From: Paraburkholderia ginsengiterrae
GTDB lineage: Bacteria > Pseudomonadota > Gammaproteobacteria > Burkholderiales > Burkholderiaceae
DNA length: 64,000 bases
Assembly (NCBI RefSeq): GCF_001645125.1
Contig: NZ_LXKA01000165.1
Location: 62,001 to 126,000, forward strand
Reading direction: 5' to 3'
This document shows positions 17,482 to 25,903 of this stretch, in pieces (within the stretch, counting starts at the first letter, position 1; the number at the start of each line of letters is the position of its first letter). Made by a program: the position numbers and the translations under genes. The notes under the pieces are model-generated. The model saw nothing but the letters and a program-made list of their open reading frames with translations. It had not been told where the DNA came from and made no database searches.

Positions 17482-19024
17482 GTGTGCGCCCCGAAGCAAA
17501 GTGCATGATTTCCTCCTGACTGGTCTGTTTCGTTTCGAGAATCGCCGTCATCCGGCCCTCGTGAAATACGGCAATTCGATCCGTCATCCCAAGCAGCTCC
17601 GGCAACTCCGAACTGATCAGCACGACACCGACGCCGTCTGCCGCGAGCCTGTCCATCAGCCCGTAAATGGCGAACTTGGCTCCCACGTCGATACCGCGCG
17701 TGGGCTCGTCGAAGAACAGGATCTTCGATCCGCGGTAGAGCCACTTGCTGATCACGACCTTCTGCTGGTTGCCGCCGGACAGGTTCCGTACGATCTGGTC
17801 GACCGATGGTGTGCGGATAGCCAGTTCCTGCACGTAGCGCCGCGCAACCGCAGCCTCTTCGCTAAAACGAAGGAAACCGGCGCGCGACGAGACGCCCCGC
17901 ACGTTCGCAAGCGTGATGTTCGCGGCGACAGGCATAGCAAGCGCGAGACCGTCCTGCTTGCGGTCTTCCGACAGGTACGCGATGCCGTGACGGATGGCTT
18001 CGCGCGGCGAGCGTATCGTCACCGGCTGGCCGTGAAGCGATATCGTGCCGCTGTCGAGCCGGTCGGCACCGAAGATCGCGCGGGCGACTTCCGTACGGCC
18101 TGCACCCATGAGGCCGGCGAAGCCGAGGATCTCGCCTTTGCGAAGCTCGAATGAAACCGGACCGAACACGCCTGCCCGACTGAGGTCGCGCGCGCTCAGC
18201 AGTACGGTGCCGGTGGGCCGCGATTGCCGCGGCGGATAGGCGTCTTCGAGCGGGCGTCCCACCATGCGGGCGACGATGTCGTTCACGCTCAGCGCGGCAA
18301 AGTCGTCGGTGGAAATATGGCGGCCATCTCGCAGCACTGTCACTCGGTCGACGATTTGAGCCATTTCGTCGAGGCGGTGCGAGATGTAAAGGATCGCCAC
18401 GCCTGCCGCTCGCAACTCCTTGATGATGCGAAAGAGCTGGACCGTTTCCGATTCGGTGAGCGAGGACGTCGGTTCGTCCATGATCAGAACGTCGGCGTCA
18501 AGCGACAGCGCCTTCGCGATTTCGACCATTTGCTGCTGCGCGATGGACAGTGCTCCGACCGGCGTCGTCGGGGCCACGTCCAGGCCAACCCGTGCGAGAC
18601 AACGTGCTGCGTCGGCGTTGAGCCTGCGTGAGTCGACAAACGGCCCGCGTTTGGGCTCACGCGCGAGGTACAGGTTTTCCGCCACCGTCAGGTGCGGTAC
18701 GAGGTTGAGCTCCTGATGAATGATCGCGATCCCGGCCGCCTGTGCCTCGGACGTCGAATGAAACCGCACCGGCTCGCCACGATAACGAATGGTGCCTTCG
18801 TCGGGCGAGTACTGACCGCTGATGATCTTCATCAGTGTGGACTTACCTGCCCCATTTTCACCGCAGACGGCGTGGACCTCCCCGCGCCGCAGATCGAGGT
18901 GAATGCCGTCGAGGGCGATGACGCCCGGAAAGCGCTTGCCGATGCCCGCGAGGCGCAGGATTTCCCGGTCTGCGAACTCGTGGCGCTCTACAGCAAGGCT
19001 GGACGGACTGTGAAGCATTGTCAT
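17474..19024 (-). CDS. Sugar ABC transporter ATPase with two nucleotide-binding domains (RbsA/MglA-like)
   Basis: A 516-residue cytoplasmic ATPase with tandem ABC cassettes, as usual for ribose/galactose-type importers. The first domain has Walker A GENGAGKST, an ABC signature region LSIAQQQMVEIAKAL and Walker B DVLIMDEPTSSL. The second has the degenerate GLMGAGRTE Walker A, the signature LSGGNQQKVVISKWL and Walker B ILFFDEPTRGID. I placed the start at the ATG of 19024, preceded by CAGGAG 5 nt upstream. The frame stays open another 41 codons upstream, but that extension would run through the promoter. It is the first gene of the minus-strand operon and is transcribed from a promoter in the gap shared with gntR. 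Confidence 0.93.
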   Translation of the reverse strand: MTMLHSPSSLAVERHEFADREILRLAGIGKRFPGVIALDGIHLDLRRGEVHAVCGENGAGKSTLMKIISGQYSPDEGTIRYRGEPVRFHSTSEAQAAGIAIIHQELNLVPHLTVAENLYLAREPKRGPFVDSRRLNADAARCLARVGLDVAPTTPVGALSIAQQQMVEIAKALSLDADVLIMDEPTSSLTESETVQLFRIIKELRAAGVAILYISHRLDEMAQIVDRVTVLRDGRHISTDDFAALSVNDIVARMVGRPLEDAYPPRQSRPTGTVLLSARDLSRAGVFGPVSFELRKGEILGFAGLMGAGRTEVARAIFGADRLDSGTISLHGQPVTIRSPREAIRHGIAYLSEDRKQDGLALAMPVAANITLANVRGVSSRAGFLRFSEEAAVARRYVQELAIRTPSVDQIVRNLSGGNQQKVVISKWLYRGSKILFFDEPTRGIDVGAKFAIYGLMDRLAADGVGVVLISSELPELLGMTDRIAVFHEGRMTAILETKQTSQEEIMHFASGRTHA

Positions 19025-19073
19025 TGCGTCTCCTGGGAGGAACGGCCGATCTGGCGCTGCGCGCTGGTCAGTC

Positions 19074-19137
19074 CAATTTGTTTGAATTAAACAGAAATTT
19101 CCACAATTGGTCAAGCCAATATGTAATTTACAAATTG
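19074..19137. promoter_or_regulatory. Promoter of the sugar operon with an operator over the -35 box
   Basis: On the minus strand, TTGACC (19114-19109) and TTTAAT (19091-19086) are separated by exactly 17 bp, a good sigma-70 promoter for the transporter operon. The -35 box lies inside the perfect inverted repeat ATTGG-TCAAG-CCAAT (19106-19120). An outer repeat, CAATTTG (19074-19080) and CAAATTG (19131-19137), flanks the whole region. The placement suggests repression by the divergent FCD-type GntR regulator. The match to a GntR site is by form and position, not by a known consensus for this protein. Confidence 0.65.
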
Positions 19138-19261
19138 ATCTTACCAAGACAACCGAACCTCGGAACGGGCATAGATCGGCCGTTGATCGGGCCTTCCCGT
19201 GGTTATGCTAGAGTTGGCAAACGGCTCTTGATGCCGCCCATGATTGGCAACGACCTGCAAT

Positions 19262-19963
19262 ATGAAATCGACAGAACCAAAGCGGCTTTACCAATCTGTT
19301 GCCGCCCAGATCCTCGCGCTGATTCGGCAGGAGGAATATCCGGCTGGGGAGCGGCTACCGCCTGAGCGTGAACTGGCCTTAAAGCTGGGCGTGTCACGTC
19401 CCTCGCTGCGCGAGGCACTCATCGCGCTGGAGATCGGCGGCCAGATAGAGATCCGGATGGGGTCGGGCGTTTATGTGCGCGATGCAAGCGCAGACGACGT
19501 GAGCGCGATCGGCGCGCTTGGCGACAGTCCGTCGGAGCTCATGCAGGCGCGTGCTGCTATAGAAGGCAGCGTGGTCGTGCTTGCTACGGCGCGCATGACG
19601 GCGGCCACGGGGGATCGTCTGCGCCGCATGATCGAACGCATGCGCAGGCTGGCGGCAGCGGGCAAATCACCCGTTGAAGCGGACCGGCAATTCCACATGC
19701 TGATTGCGGAAACCGCCGGTAACTCGGTGCTCAGCCGCTATGTTGGAGAACTGTTCGATAGTCGCCACGATCCCATCGCGGCGGCCATGCGTGGCTACAC
19801 GGAAAGCGCGCAAACCTGGACCGCAGCGGTACGGGAACACGAGGACGTACTAAAGGCGCTGCAGGCCGGCGACCCGATCGCCGCGCAAACAGCGATGCGC
19901 GCGCATTTAAGAGCTTCCGAAGAGCGATGGATAAGCGGCGCGTTGAAGCAACACACGGATTGA
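19262..19963 (+). CDS. GntR-family (FadR/FCD subfamily) transcriptional regulator
   Basis: A 233-residue regulator with an N-terminal winged helix (about residues 8-75: GERLPPERELALKLGVSRPSLREALIALE, then the GSGVYV wing). The C-terminal FCD ligand domain (about 90-225) has metal-ligand-like residues in DRQFHMLIAETAGN and REHEDVLKAL. FCD regulators commonly sense sugar acids such as hexuronates and aldonates and repress adjacent catabolic genes. It is transcribed divergently from the sugar transporter/enzyme operon. I favour the ATG at 19262; a TTG six codons upstream also opens the frame. The predicted effector is an intermediate such as L-galactonate, D-tagaturonate or D-altronate, by inference. 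Confidence 0.9.
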   Translation: MKSTEPKRLYQSVAAQILALIRQEEYPAGERLPPERELALKLGVSRPSLREALIALEIGGQIEIRMGSGVYVRDASADDVSAIGALGDSPSELMQARAAIEGSVVVLATARMTAATGDRLRRMIERMRRLAAAGKSPVEADRQFHMLIAETAGNSVLSRYVGELFDSRHDPIAAAMRGYTESAQTWTAAVREHEDVLKALQAGDPIAAQTAMRAHLRASEERWISGALKQHTD

Positions 19964-20146
19964 CGAACGTGTTGTCGTCATCGGCTGTACGGGAAGTCGA
20001 ACATCTGAGCGACCGCATCATCCGAAATCCCGCCCGTGGTGCAAGAGGATAAAGTCAGAACCTGATCGAATTCAGCTTTTGAGCAGTTTCGCCGTGATAC
20101 CGCCAATCAGCGTATTGAAAGCAAACAACTTGCCTCTCAAACCCAC

Positions 20147-21103
20147 ATGAAAACGTTCATCTCGGCCGTTCTGTTGTGCTTGTCTGCGGCAATCGCACAC
20201 GCCGCGGGAATAAAGTTCGCACAGATTCCGGCCGATGCCGGCGGTCCGGCGTTAAAGGCGATGGTGTGGACACCGTGTGCAGAGCCCGCCCAGGAGGTGC
20301 CGATCGGGCCATATGTCCTGAAGGGGCGGCGCGACTGTCCGACCGCTGGCGAAAAGCTTCCCCTCGTTGTCATTTCACACGGCTATGGCGGATCGTACCT
20401 TGGCCACCGAGACCTTGCCGAGGCGCTTGCCGACGCGGGCTTTGTCGTGGCGGCAATCAATCATCCAGGCGATACATTCTCTGACATGACTCGCGCCGAC
20501 GATATGTCTGTGTTCGTCGAGCGACCGACCGACATCAAGCGCCTTATCGATTACATGTTGAGCGCCGCCCCCGACGCGGCCAGAATCGACCCTCAACGGA
20601 TAGGCTTTTTTGGCTTTTCGCGCGGCGGCTACACGGGCCTGGTGTTGGCCGGCGGCAACCCGGATTTCCCGCACGCCGATATTACGTGCCCGGACCCGAG
20701 AGCCCCGATTTGCAAACAGGTCCGAAGTGGAGAGGTACCCACCGATCACCTGACTCATGATGCGCGGATCAAAGCCTTTGTGCTGGCGGACCCGTTCAAT
20801 GCATTCCCAACCGCGGAGAGCCTGAAGAACGTGCAAGCGCCGGTCCAGCTTTGGGCTTCCCAGTTCGGGGGCGCCGGCGTGCTGCCGCACAACGCTGACG
20901 CACTCGCCAGGACCCTTCCTCACAGGCCTGAATATCACATTGTTTCCAACGCGGCGCATTTTGCCTTTCTTGCTCCATGTCCTGCAGCAATGAAGAACAA
21001 TGAGCCGGCGCTCTGCGTCGATGCGAACGGCTTCGATCGCATCGTCTTTCACACGCAGTTTGACGAAATGGCGCTTACGTTTTTTCAAGCGAATCTTAGG
21101 TAG
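20147..21103 (+). CDS. Exported alpha/beta hydrolase (dienelactone/PAF-acetylhydrolase-like)
   Basis: A 318-residue serine hydrolase with a Sec signal peptide (about 1-20, ending AHAA). The oxyanion-hole region is VVISHGYGG, the nucleophile elbow GFFGFSRGGYTGLVLA, the acid residue probably in AFVLADPFNAF, and the catalytic His in SNAAHFAFLAPC. The organisation resembles bacterial dienelactone-hydrolase-like or platelet-activating-factor-acetylhydrolase-like lipases/esterases found in the periplasm. Several cysteine pairs in the mature chain fit a periplasmic location. The gene stands alone downstream of gntR with its own leader region, so a link to sugar use (for example a carbohydrate esterase) is only a guess. 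Confidence 0.8.
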   Translation: MKTFISAVLLCLSAAIAHAAGIKFAQIPADAGGPALKAMVWTPCAEPAQEVPIGPYVLKGRRDCPTAGEKLPLVVISHGYGGSYLGHRDLAEALADAGFVVAAINHPGDTFSDMTRADDMSVFVERPTDIKRLIDYMLSAAPDAARIDPQRIGFFGFSRGGYTGLVLAGGNPDFPHADITCPDPRAPICKQVRSGEVPTDHLTHDARIKAFVLADPFNAFPTAESLKNVQAPVQLWASQFGGAGVLPHNADALARTLPHRPEYHIVSNAAHFAFLAPCPAAMKNNEPALCVDANGFDRIVFHTQFDEMALTFFQANLR

Positions 21104-21192
21104 ATCCCAGCGTGGTCCGCCAGACCGCGCGTGCCAGATGAGTCGGATCGGGAAGCGGCGCCTCGACTACCGTGCAGCAACAGGAGAACCCG

Positions 21193-21519
21193 ATGATCAA
21201 AGTCAGTGTCATGTACCCGTACGCCGCAGGCGCGCGATTCGATCATACTTACTACCGCGAGAGGCATATGCCAATGATGAAACAGCTGCTCGGCGCCGCA
21301 TGTCTGTACTACACGGTGGACAAGGGCATCGCAGGCGGTGCTCCGGCCACGGACCCTGTTTACGTGGCCAAGTGCGACTTCGTCTGCACTTCTCTCGAAG
21401 CTTTCCTGGCGGCCCGCGGCCCGCACGCGCAGGAGATCAGGGCCGACATAGCCAATTACACGGATATACAACCCGTGCTGCAAATCAGTGAGGTGGTAGT
21501 GGAGCGTTCGGACGTCTGA
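21193..21519 (+). CDS. EthD-family small protein
   Basis: A 108-residue protein of the EthD family, dimeric ferredoxin-like alpha/beta-barrel proteins. The opening MIKVSVMYPYAAGARFDHTYYRERHMPMM is typical, with the conserved His-Met-Pro. The start at 21193 is chosen because GGAGAA lies 6 nt upstream, whereas the frame opens seven codons earlier without a site. EthD was first noted beside ether-degradation cytochrome P450 genes. Family members are often accessory or of unknown role. No oxygenase gene is adjacent, so no specific function is assigned. Confidence 0.8.
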   Translation: MIKVSVMYPYAAGARFDHTYYRERHMPMMKQLLGAACLYYTVDKGIAGGAPATDPVYVAKCDFVCTSLEAFLAARGPHAQEIRADIANYTDIQPVLQISEVVVERSDV

Positions 21520-21787
21520 CCAAGGTTCGGATATCGCCAGGCACCGCATCCGCGTATGGCGTACCCCAGCGACAAGGCGGTGCTTATGCATGCCCTCCAC
21601 CACTTCACCGACCTACGTAGTCGACGTCATAGAAGTTCTTCCCTTGATACACGAGGGAGCTGTGGTGAGTAATCGTATGTCCGCTTTAGGGCGTTGAATA
21701 AGCGTCGCGGAAGGTGCCTCACGGCCAGGCTCCGGGGCCTTCACCTTCAATCCCCGGGGCATCTGGGTTGGATGGCTTGTGCAAGTC

Positions 21788-22165
21788 TTATGGCTTTCCT
21801 GTGACAAGACAGATCAGCATGGCTTTCCCGCTGGCCGAAATAGTTTCATGCCATTGCTCGGTAATGTCTAAACCATGCGAAGTGTAGACGCCGCAAAAGA
21901 TTCCCGTTGATGCAAAGTCAAGTCGCGCTGCCGAGCCCGATGCGGAAGGTGGCACATCCGCCTGGCATTGGAACATCGTATTGCTGTTGTTGTTCTGCGT
22001 GACAACGGCCTTGGAATCGGTCGTGAAGACCAGGTTTCCGTTGCCGTCAGCCAGACCGCAGCCACCGGCCGGGTTGATAACCACGGCTCGCGCAGCGTGC
22101 GCCATGGGCGCAGCCAGCGCGAAGAGCGCAGCCGCGGATGCAAGAAGTAGGTGTCTCGTAAACAT
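21788..22165 (-). CDS. Small secreted hypothetical protein
   Basis: A 125-residue protein with a clear signal peptide (MFTRHLLLASAAALFALAAPMAHA). The mature domain has four cysteines (GGCGLADG, MFQCQAD, IFCGVY, MLICLV), suggesting two disulfides. The second ATG (22165) is chosen because AGGA lies 7 nt before it, while the first ATG is too close to that box. I do not recognise the domain. It is probably periplasmic or extracellular. The neighbour on the same strand upstream is a lipoprotein with Ig-like domains. Confidence 0.65.
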   Translation of the reverse strand: MFTRHLLLASAAALFALAAPMAHAARAVVINPAGGCGLADGNGNLVFTTDSKAVVTQNNNSNTMFQCQADVPPSASGSAARLDFASTGIFCGVYTSHGLDITEQWHETISASGKAMLICLVTGKP

Positions 22166-22298
22166 GGCCATTTCCTAGAAATTATTAGAAGTCGAATCAT
22201 CGCGAATACGTGGGTCGCTGCCCTCCATCCCGACATCATGTCGATTCACTATCGAAGCCCGCCACGCTGCACCGATGATGCGGTCGCGACGGCCCGAA

Positions 22299-23129
22299 CT
22301 ACCTGGATGCGGTGGCTTCAGGCGTCACGTTCAACATCGCATCGGCGCTCGTTGTCGAGCCCGCACCGCTACGGACCTCGACGCTGTATCTGGCGCCGTT
22401 GTCGGTGAGCGCGACCGGCGGCGTCGTGTAACTGCCGCCAATGGCCGCTGGAATCGCAACCCCATTGCGGCGCCACTGATAGGTGGGTGTCTGGCTGCTC
22501 TCGACCGCCACGAAGAACGTCGCGGTCTGCCCGGCGAACACCGACTGGCGGCGCGGCTGCGACGTGATGCTGGGGGCCGTCACACCGGTCTCCGGCGGCC
22601 TGACGCTGACTTTGGCACCGGCGCTGGTGACTTTGCCATGCACGTCGCTGACGACCACCGAAAAGACCGAGTCCGTGTCACCGATAGATAGAGGGCCTGT
22701 GGTGTACCTCGAACTCGTGGCACCAGCGATCTTGACGTCGTCGATCTGCCATTGATACATCAGCGGCCCGTTGCCCGACGCGGTCACGGAGAAGGTCGCT
22801 GTCTGGCCGGAGGTGACGGCAATGCTTTGCGGCTGTAACGAGATCGAGATGCTGGGGGCGCTGATGGCCTTGCCTGGCTCCGATGCCGGATTGCCGCTGG
22901 CGCCGGCTTGATTGCCTTCGCCCACACTGACAGCCGTCGATCGGAATCGTGTCGGCGTCGCCGACCCCGAATCGTTATCGCCACCGCAGGCGGCTAGCAG
23001 AACCGACGAGGCGGCCAGTACCAAAGCGAACAACCCTCCCTGCATCACCAATGACATGCGAACCACGGGATTGTCTGCAAGGCCGGGTCTAGGGACGGCC
23101 ATCGCCTGAGCACTTAAGGTTCGGGACAT
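22299..23129 (-). CDS. Lipoprotein with two Ig-like domains
   Basis: A 276-residue surface or periplasmic lipoprotein. The hydrophobic segment SLVMQGGLFALVLAASSVLLAAC ends in a lipobox with Cys48. The unusually long N-region is accepted because AGGAG lies 9 nt upstream of the first ATG at 23129. Two immunoglobulin-like repeats follow (about 92-180 and 185-270), each with the pattern QPQSIAVTSGQTATFSVTA...YQWQIDDVKI and QPRRQSVFAGQTATFFVAV...YQWRRNGVAI. Such domains mediate adhesion or sugar/protein binding. No catalytic domain is attached. Partner and role are unknown. Confidence 0.75.
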   Translation of the reverse strand: MSRTLSAQAMAVPRPGLADNPVVRMSLVMQGGLFALVLAASSVLLAACGGDNDSGSATPTRFRSTAVSVGEGNQAGASGNPASEPGKAISAPSISISLQPQSIAVTSGQTATFSVTASGNGPLMYQWQIDDVKIAGATSSRYTTGPLSIGDTDSVFSVVVSDVHGKVTSAGAKVSVRPPETGVTAPSITSQPRRQSVFAGQTATFFVAVESSQTPTYQWRRNGVAIPAAIGGSYTTPPVALTDNGARYSVEVRSGAGSTTSADAMLNVTPEATASR

Positions 23130-23620
23130 GTGGGTCGCTCCTGTTGGACTCAGTTCCCCCCCGAGGTCTTGACCGGAAAGAACTCGACAGTTTCACCTGG
23201 AGCCGCGGTAAATACGGGCGTCAGCGTATGGTCCAAGCCTAGGTGGTTCAGATGCTCATGAATTGAATGGCGTGTGCGCGATGCGGAGTATCCGCAATCC
23301 TGAACACATTATTGCCAGAGTCGAAAGCAGGAAAAGGAGGGAAACCCCGCCGAACGGCATGGGTAGAAACCCGCTACGCATCTACGTCTGCACGAGGGGG
23401 AGGAAAGCCGCTCACGTGTGTGGTCCAGTTGGTCTTCTCACGCACTCAAGCGTGGCAGGATTGCCCCAACGATCTCCTCGTGAACGTCTGTTTGCGAGGA
23501 TCGAGTGGTTCTCTCGCGCATCTGACGGGTAGACATCTGCACCGACGCTGCGTATCGAAGCCCGATGCGGTCTCATGGCATCATCGTGCGCACCTTCACT
23601 CAACTCCAGGAGCGTCCGCC
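23130..23620. other. Intergenic region, no supported gene
   Basis: About 490 bp between the divergent Ig-like lipoprotein gene and the DUF1330 gene. Open frames cross it (one continues in frame into the DUF1330 gene), but the convincing ribosome binding site is at 23621. A small stem GCGGA-gta-TCCGC lies near 23283. Nothing else is recognisable. Confidence 0.5.
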
Positions 23621-23908
23621 ATGGCGACTTATATCGTATTCACGAAGGAAAGCACGCAAGATCAGGATGAGCTCGACATTTACCAAAGCAAGGTCGGCGA
23701 GACCTTCGGCGGTCATCCGGTCAAGATTCTCGCTGCCTACGGACCTCAACAAGTTCTTGAGGGCGAAGCGCCAGAGGGCGTTGTGATCGTGGAGTTTCCG
23801 TCGACTGCGGCCGCGCGCGCGTGGTACGACAGCCCGGCCTATCAGAAAGTCGCACAGCACCGGTTCAAGGGCGCGCGCTATCGCGCCGTCCTCGTCGAAG
23901 GCGTGTGA
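23621..23908 (+). CDS. DUF1330 family protein
   Basis: A 95-residue protein of the DUF1330 family (ferredoxin-like dimeric alpha/beta fold). The typical features are VFTKESTQDQDELDIYQSKV, ILAAYGPQQVLEGEAPEGVVIVEFPS and the aromatic ARAWYDSPAYQ motif. The ATG at 23621 is chosen because CCAGGAG lies 8 nt upstream and it gives the normal family length. A longer in-frame extension upstream has no matching family sequence. Family members are of unknown biochemical role and are often found beside oxidoreductases. Here it is a single gene. Confidence 0.85.
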   Translation: MATYIVFTKESTQDQDELDIYQSKVGETFGGHPVKILAAYGPQQVLEGEAPEGVVIVEFPSTAAARAWYDSPAYQKVAQHRFKGARYRAVLVEGV

Positions 23909-24171
23909 CGAAAGCCGGCGACGCTCGGGCCCGTGGAGCCAGTCCTTGACCTACCGCTGACGCGCCATGAGCGCGTCAGTGTTCTGTCCGCAAAAAGCAC
24001 AGACGCGCACTGCCTGTGCAAGGGGTCTGAAGGTTCACTGGGGGGCCGGCCGCCGTCGGCCAATAGCAGCCGTTCGCGATCGCAGCTGCACGATCATTCG
24101 AGCGGCTGCTCCGATCGGATAGCGGACCTCCCTGCTCGGACCGCGTTGAACGAGTGAAAAAAGCGTGCGCC

Positions 24172-24966
24172 CTATGCAATTGTCCGAACGACACCGCCGT
24201 CGACACGCAAGGAAGTACCTGTTGTCGCCGACGCCTGCTCCGAGCAGACATAGACGACCAGGTTTGCGACTTCTTCGGTTGTCGCGAAGCGATTGAGGAG
24301 CGTGGTCGGGCGATTCGTTTTCAGGAACTGCTGCTCGGCTTCCTCACGCGTAATGCCTTGCGCATCTGCGTTCGCCTGCGCCCAACCACCCATGATCTCC
24401 GAATTCGTCGGACCAGGAAGAACCGAATTAACGGTGACGCCCGTTCCGCCGACCACCTCGGCCAAGCCTCTCGCAATGGCGAGCTGAGCGGTCTTGGTCG
24501 TGGCGTAGTCGATCATGTCCTTGGGGATGGCAAGCGCGGACTCACTGCTGATGAAAACGACGCGCCCCCAGCCACGCTTCGTCATGTTCGGCACATAGTG
24601 GCGGGAGGCGCGAATGCCGCTCATGACGTTAAGTTCGAAGAGATCGATCCACTCGCTGTCCTCAATTTCGAAGAAGGACTTCCAACGCCCAGTCCCCACA
24701 TTGTTGACGAGAATGTCCGCATCCGGCGCCTGCGCGAACAACTCCGCCGCGCCTTCCGGGGTCGCAAGATCTGCGATGACGCCGGTAAACTCCGTCGTTG
24801 GCAAGAGTTCGCGAAGCTCCCTAAGCGCCGTGGAGACGCGCTTCTCTGTGCGGCCGTTGATGACGACCGCGGCGCCTGCGCGCCCCAGCCCTTCTGCAAT
24901 GGCTCGGCCGATACCCGCCGTTGAGCCGGTAACGACCGCCTTGCGGCCAGTAAGATCGATATTCAT
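24172..24966 (-). CDS. Short-chain dehydrogenase/reductase
   Basis: A 264-residue classical SDR. The cofactor motif TGSTAGIG is at residues 13-20, NNVG in mid-chain, and the catalytic triad is Ser in FISSESALAI with Tyr/Lys in DYATTKTAQ. The C-terminus ends in the usual SLRVDGGVVRTI strand. NADP preference is suggested by the NGRTEKRV segment after beta-2. The substrate is unknown; 3-ketoacyl-ACP reductase-like annotations are common for such sequences. It is transcribed in the same direction as the NTF2-like gene about 460 bp upstream and away from the LysR gene at 25904, which may regulate both. Confidence 0.9.
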   Translation of the reverse strand: MNIDLTGRKAVVTGSTAGIGRAIAEGLGRAGAAVVINGRTEKRVSTALRELRELLPTTEFTGVIADLATPEGAAELFAQAPDADILVNNVGTGRWKSFFEIEDSEWIDLFELNVMSGIRASRHYVPNMTKRGWGRVVFISSESALAIPKDMIDYATTKTAQLAIARGLAEVVGGTGVTVNSVLPGPTNSEIMGGWAQANADAQGITREEAEQQFLKTNRPTTLLNRFATTEEVANLVVYVCSEQASATTGTSLRVDGGVVRTIA

Positions 24967-25314
24967 GACACCAGTCCTTCAACATGTGGAGAAAGCTGGA
25001 GTGTGGGTGATGTCTGAATCAATGATAATGGCTTAATTTGTCATAGTATTAATTCCTGAGAGGAATTAGAACTGACCAGCAGCACGCATGATGTCTCAGG
25101 TCTGATCAGGACGGTCGCTCGAATGACTGTTTTACTTTGAAAGTTGCCGTAGTACTCGCGTCTGATCGAAGGGCAGATGTGGGTCGAAATGGGTCCGCTG
25201 AGCGACGCGCTGTTAGCGTGCTCAACTTTTGCGATGCCGCAGAGATCACCGCTATCAACCACCAACTACGTAAGCGTTGCTCGAGCACCGTCTAGACCGT
25301 TGACGCCAAGGTGG

Positions 25315-25356
25315 ACAAAGTAGGCTCCACCAAACACCTGGTGGAGACTACTTTGT
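25315..25356. repeat. Long near-perfect inverted repeat
   Basis: Arms 25315-25332 and 25339-25356 (18 nt each) are complementary except for one position, with a 6-nt loop AACACC. No T-run follows on either strand. It sits in the 458-bp gap (24967-25425) between the NTF2-like and SDR genes, where no other gene is visible. It could be a transcript-processing hairpin, an IS-related footprint or a protein-binding palindrome. Confidence 0.7.
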
Positions 25357-25425
25357 CACCTGAGATGGCGATAGCCGCGAGACGGACGCGTAAGCGTACC
25401 CCTACACGGCCTGCGGTTCGGCTCT

Positions 25426-25800
25426 TCAGTCGAACGTACGCATTACGGCGGACGCCTTGGTTGCAATCAGCCAGCTGCCCTCCACCTTATGCATGACGAA
25501 GTGATCGTTGAACAGCTTATTTCCAATCCGCACTCTCACTGTTGCCGTTGAAAGGCTGTCCGAGATGTTCTCCATGGCGAGGATCGCCTCATCTCTGGGC
25601 GCACCAGTGGATTGAGGACTCGGCCTCCCGTTGATGAGCGCCGCATATTCCGGCGACGACAGGATGTGCAACTCGCCTTCGTGAACCCACTGGACAAGAC
25701 AGTTCGGGTGGAAAACTTTATTGAAGTCACGGCTCTTCGGCTCATAAGCCAAATTGAAATAGTCCTCAATTAAAGCGACTACGGCTTGGGTTTGTGTCAT
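25426..25800 (-). CDS. NTF2-like / putative lumazine-binding family protein
   Basis: A 124-residue SnoaL/NTF2-like alpha+beta cone protein. It begins AVVALIEDYFNLAYEPKSRDFNKVFHPNC and contains ATVRVRIGNKLFNDHFVMHKVEGSWLIATK, the usual sheet of this fold. The ATG at 25800 is selected because AGAGGAAAG lies 7 nt upstream. The frame opens 12 codons earlier without a site. Proteins annotated as putative lumazine-binding have this length. It is divergent from the LysR gene with a 103-bp gap. Function unknown; possibly an isomerase or hydratase acting with the downstream SDR. Confidence 0.75.
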   Translation of the reverse strand: MTQTQAVVALIEDYFNLAYEPKSRDFNKVFHPNCLVQWVHEGELHILSSPEYAALINGRPSPQSTGAPRDEAILAMENISDSLSTATVRVRIGNKLFNDHFVMHKVEGSWLIATKASAVMRTFD

Positions 25801-25903
25801 TGCGGGCTTTCCTCTGTAGTTGAACGACTCGTACAATGAACGATCCTCCCGCTCTCGAATAGTGCGAACCGGTCATCGCTGCCATTACAGGAAGACATAG
25901 ATC

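Noticed and set aside
21613-21807. Minus-strand frame and a neighbouring-frame peptide ending SLVYQGKNFYDVDYVG
   Set aside because: The protein-like wording is limited to one short stretch and stops interrupt it upstream. There is too little to call a pseudogene.
23267-23620. N-terminal extension of the DUF1330 gene
   Set aside because: The good ribosome binding site and family start are at 23621. The extension is not family-like.
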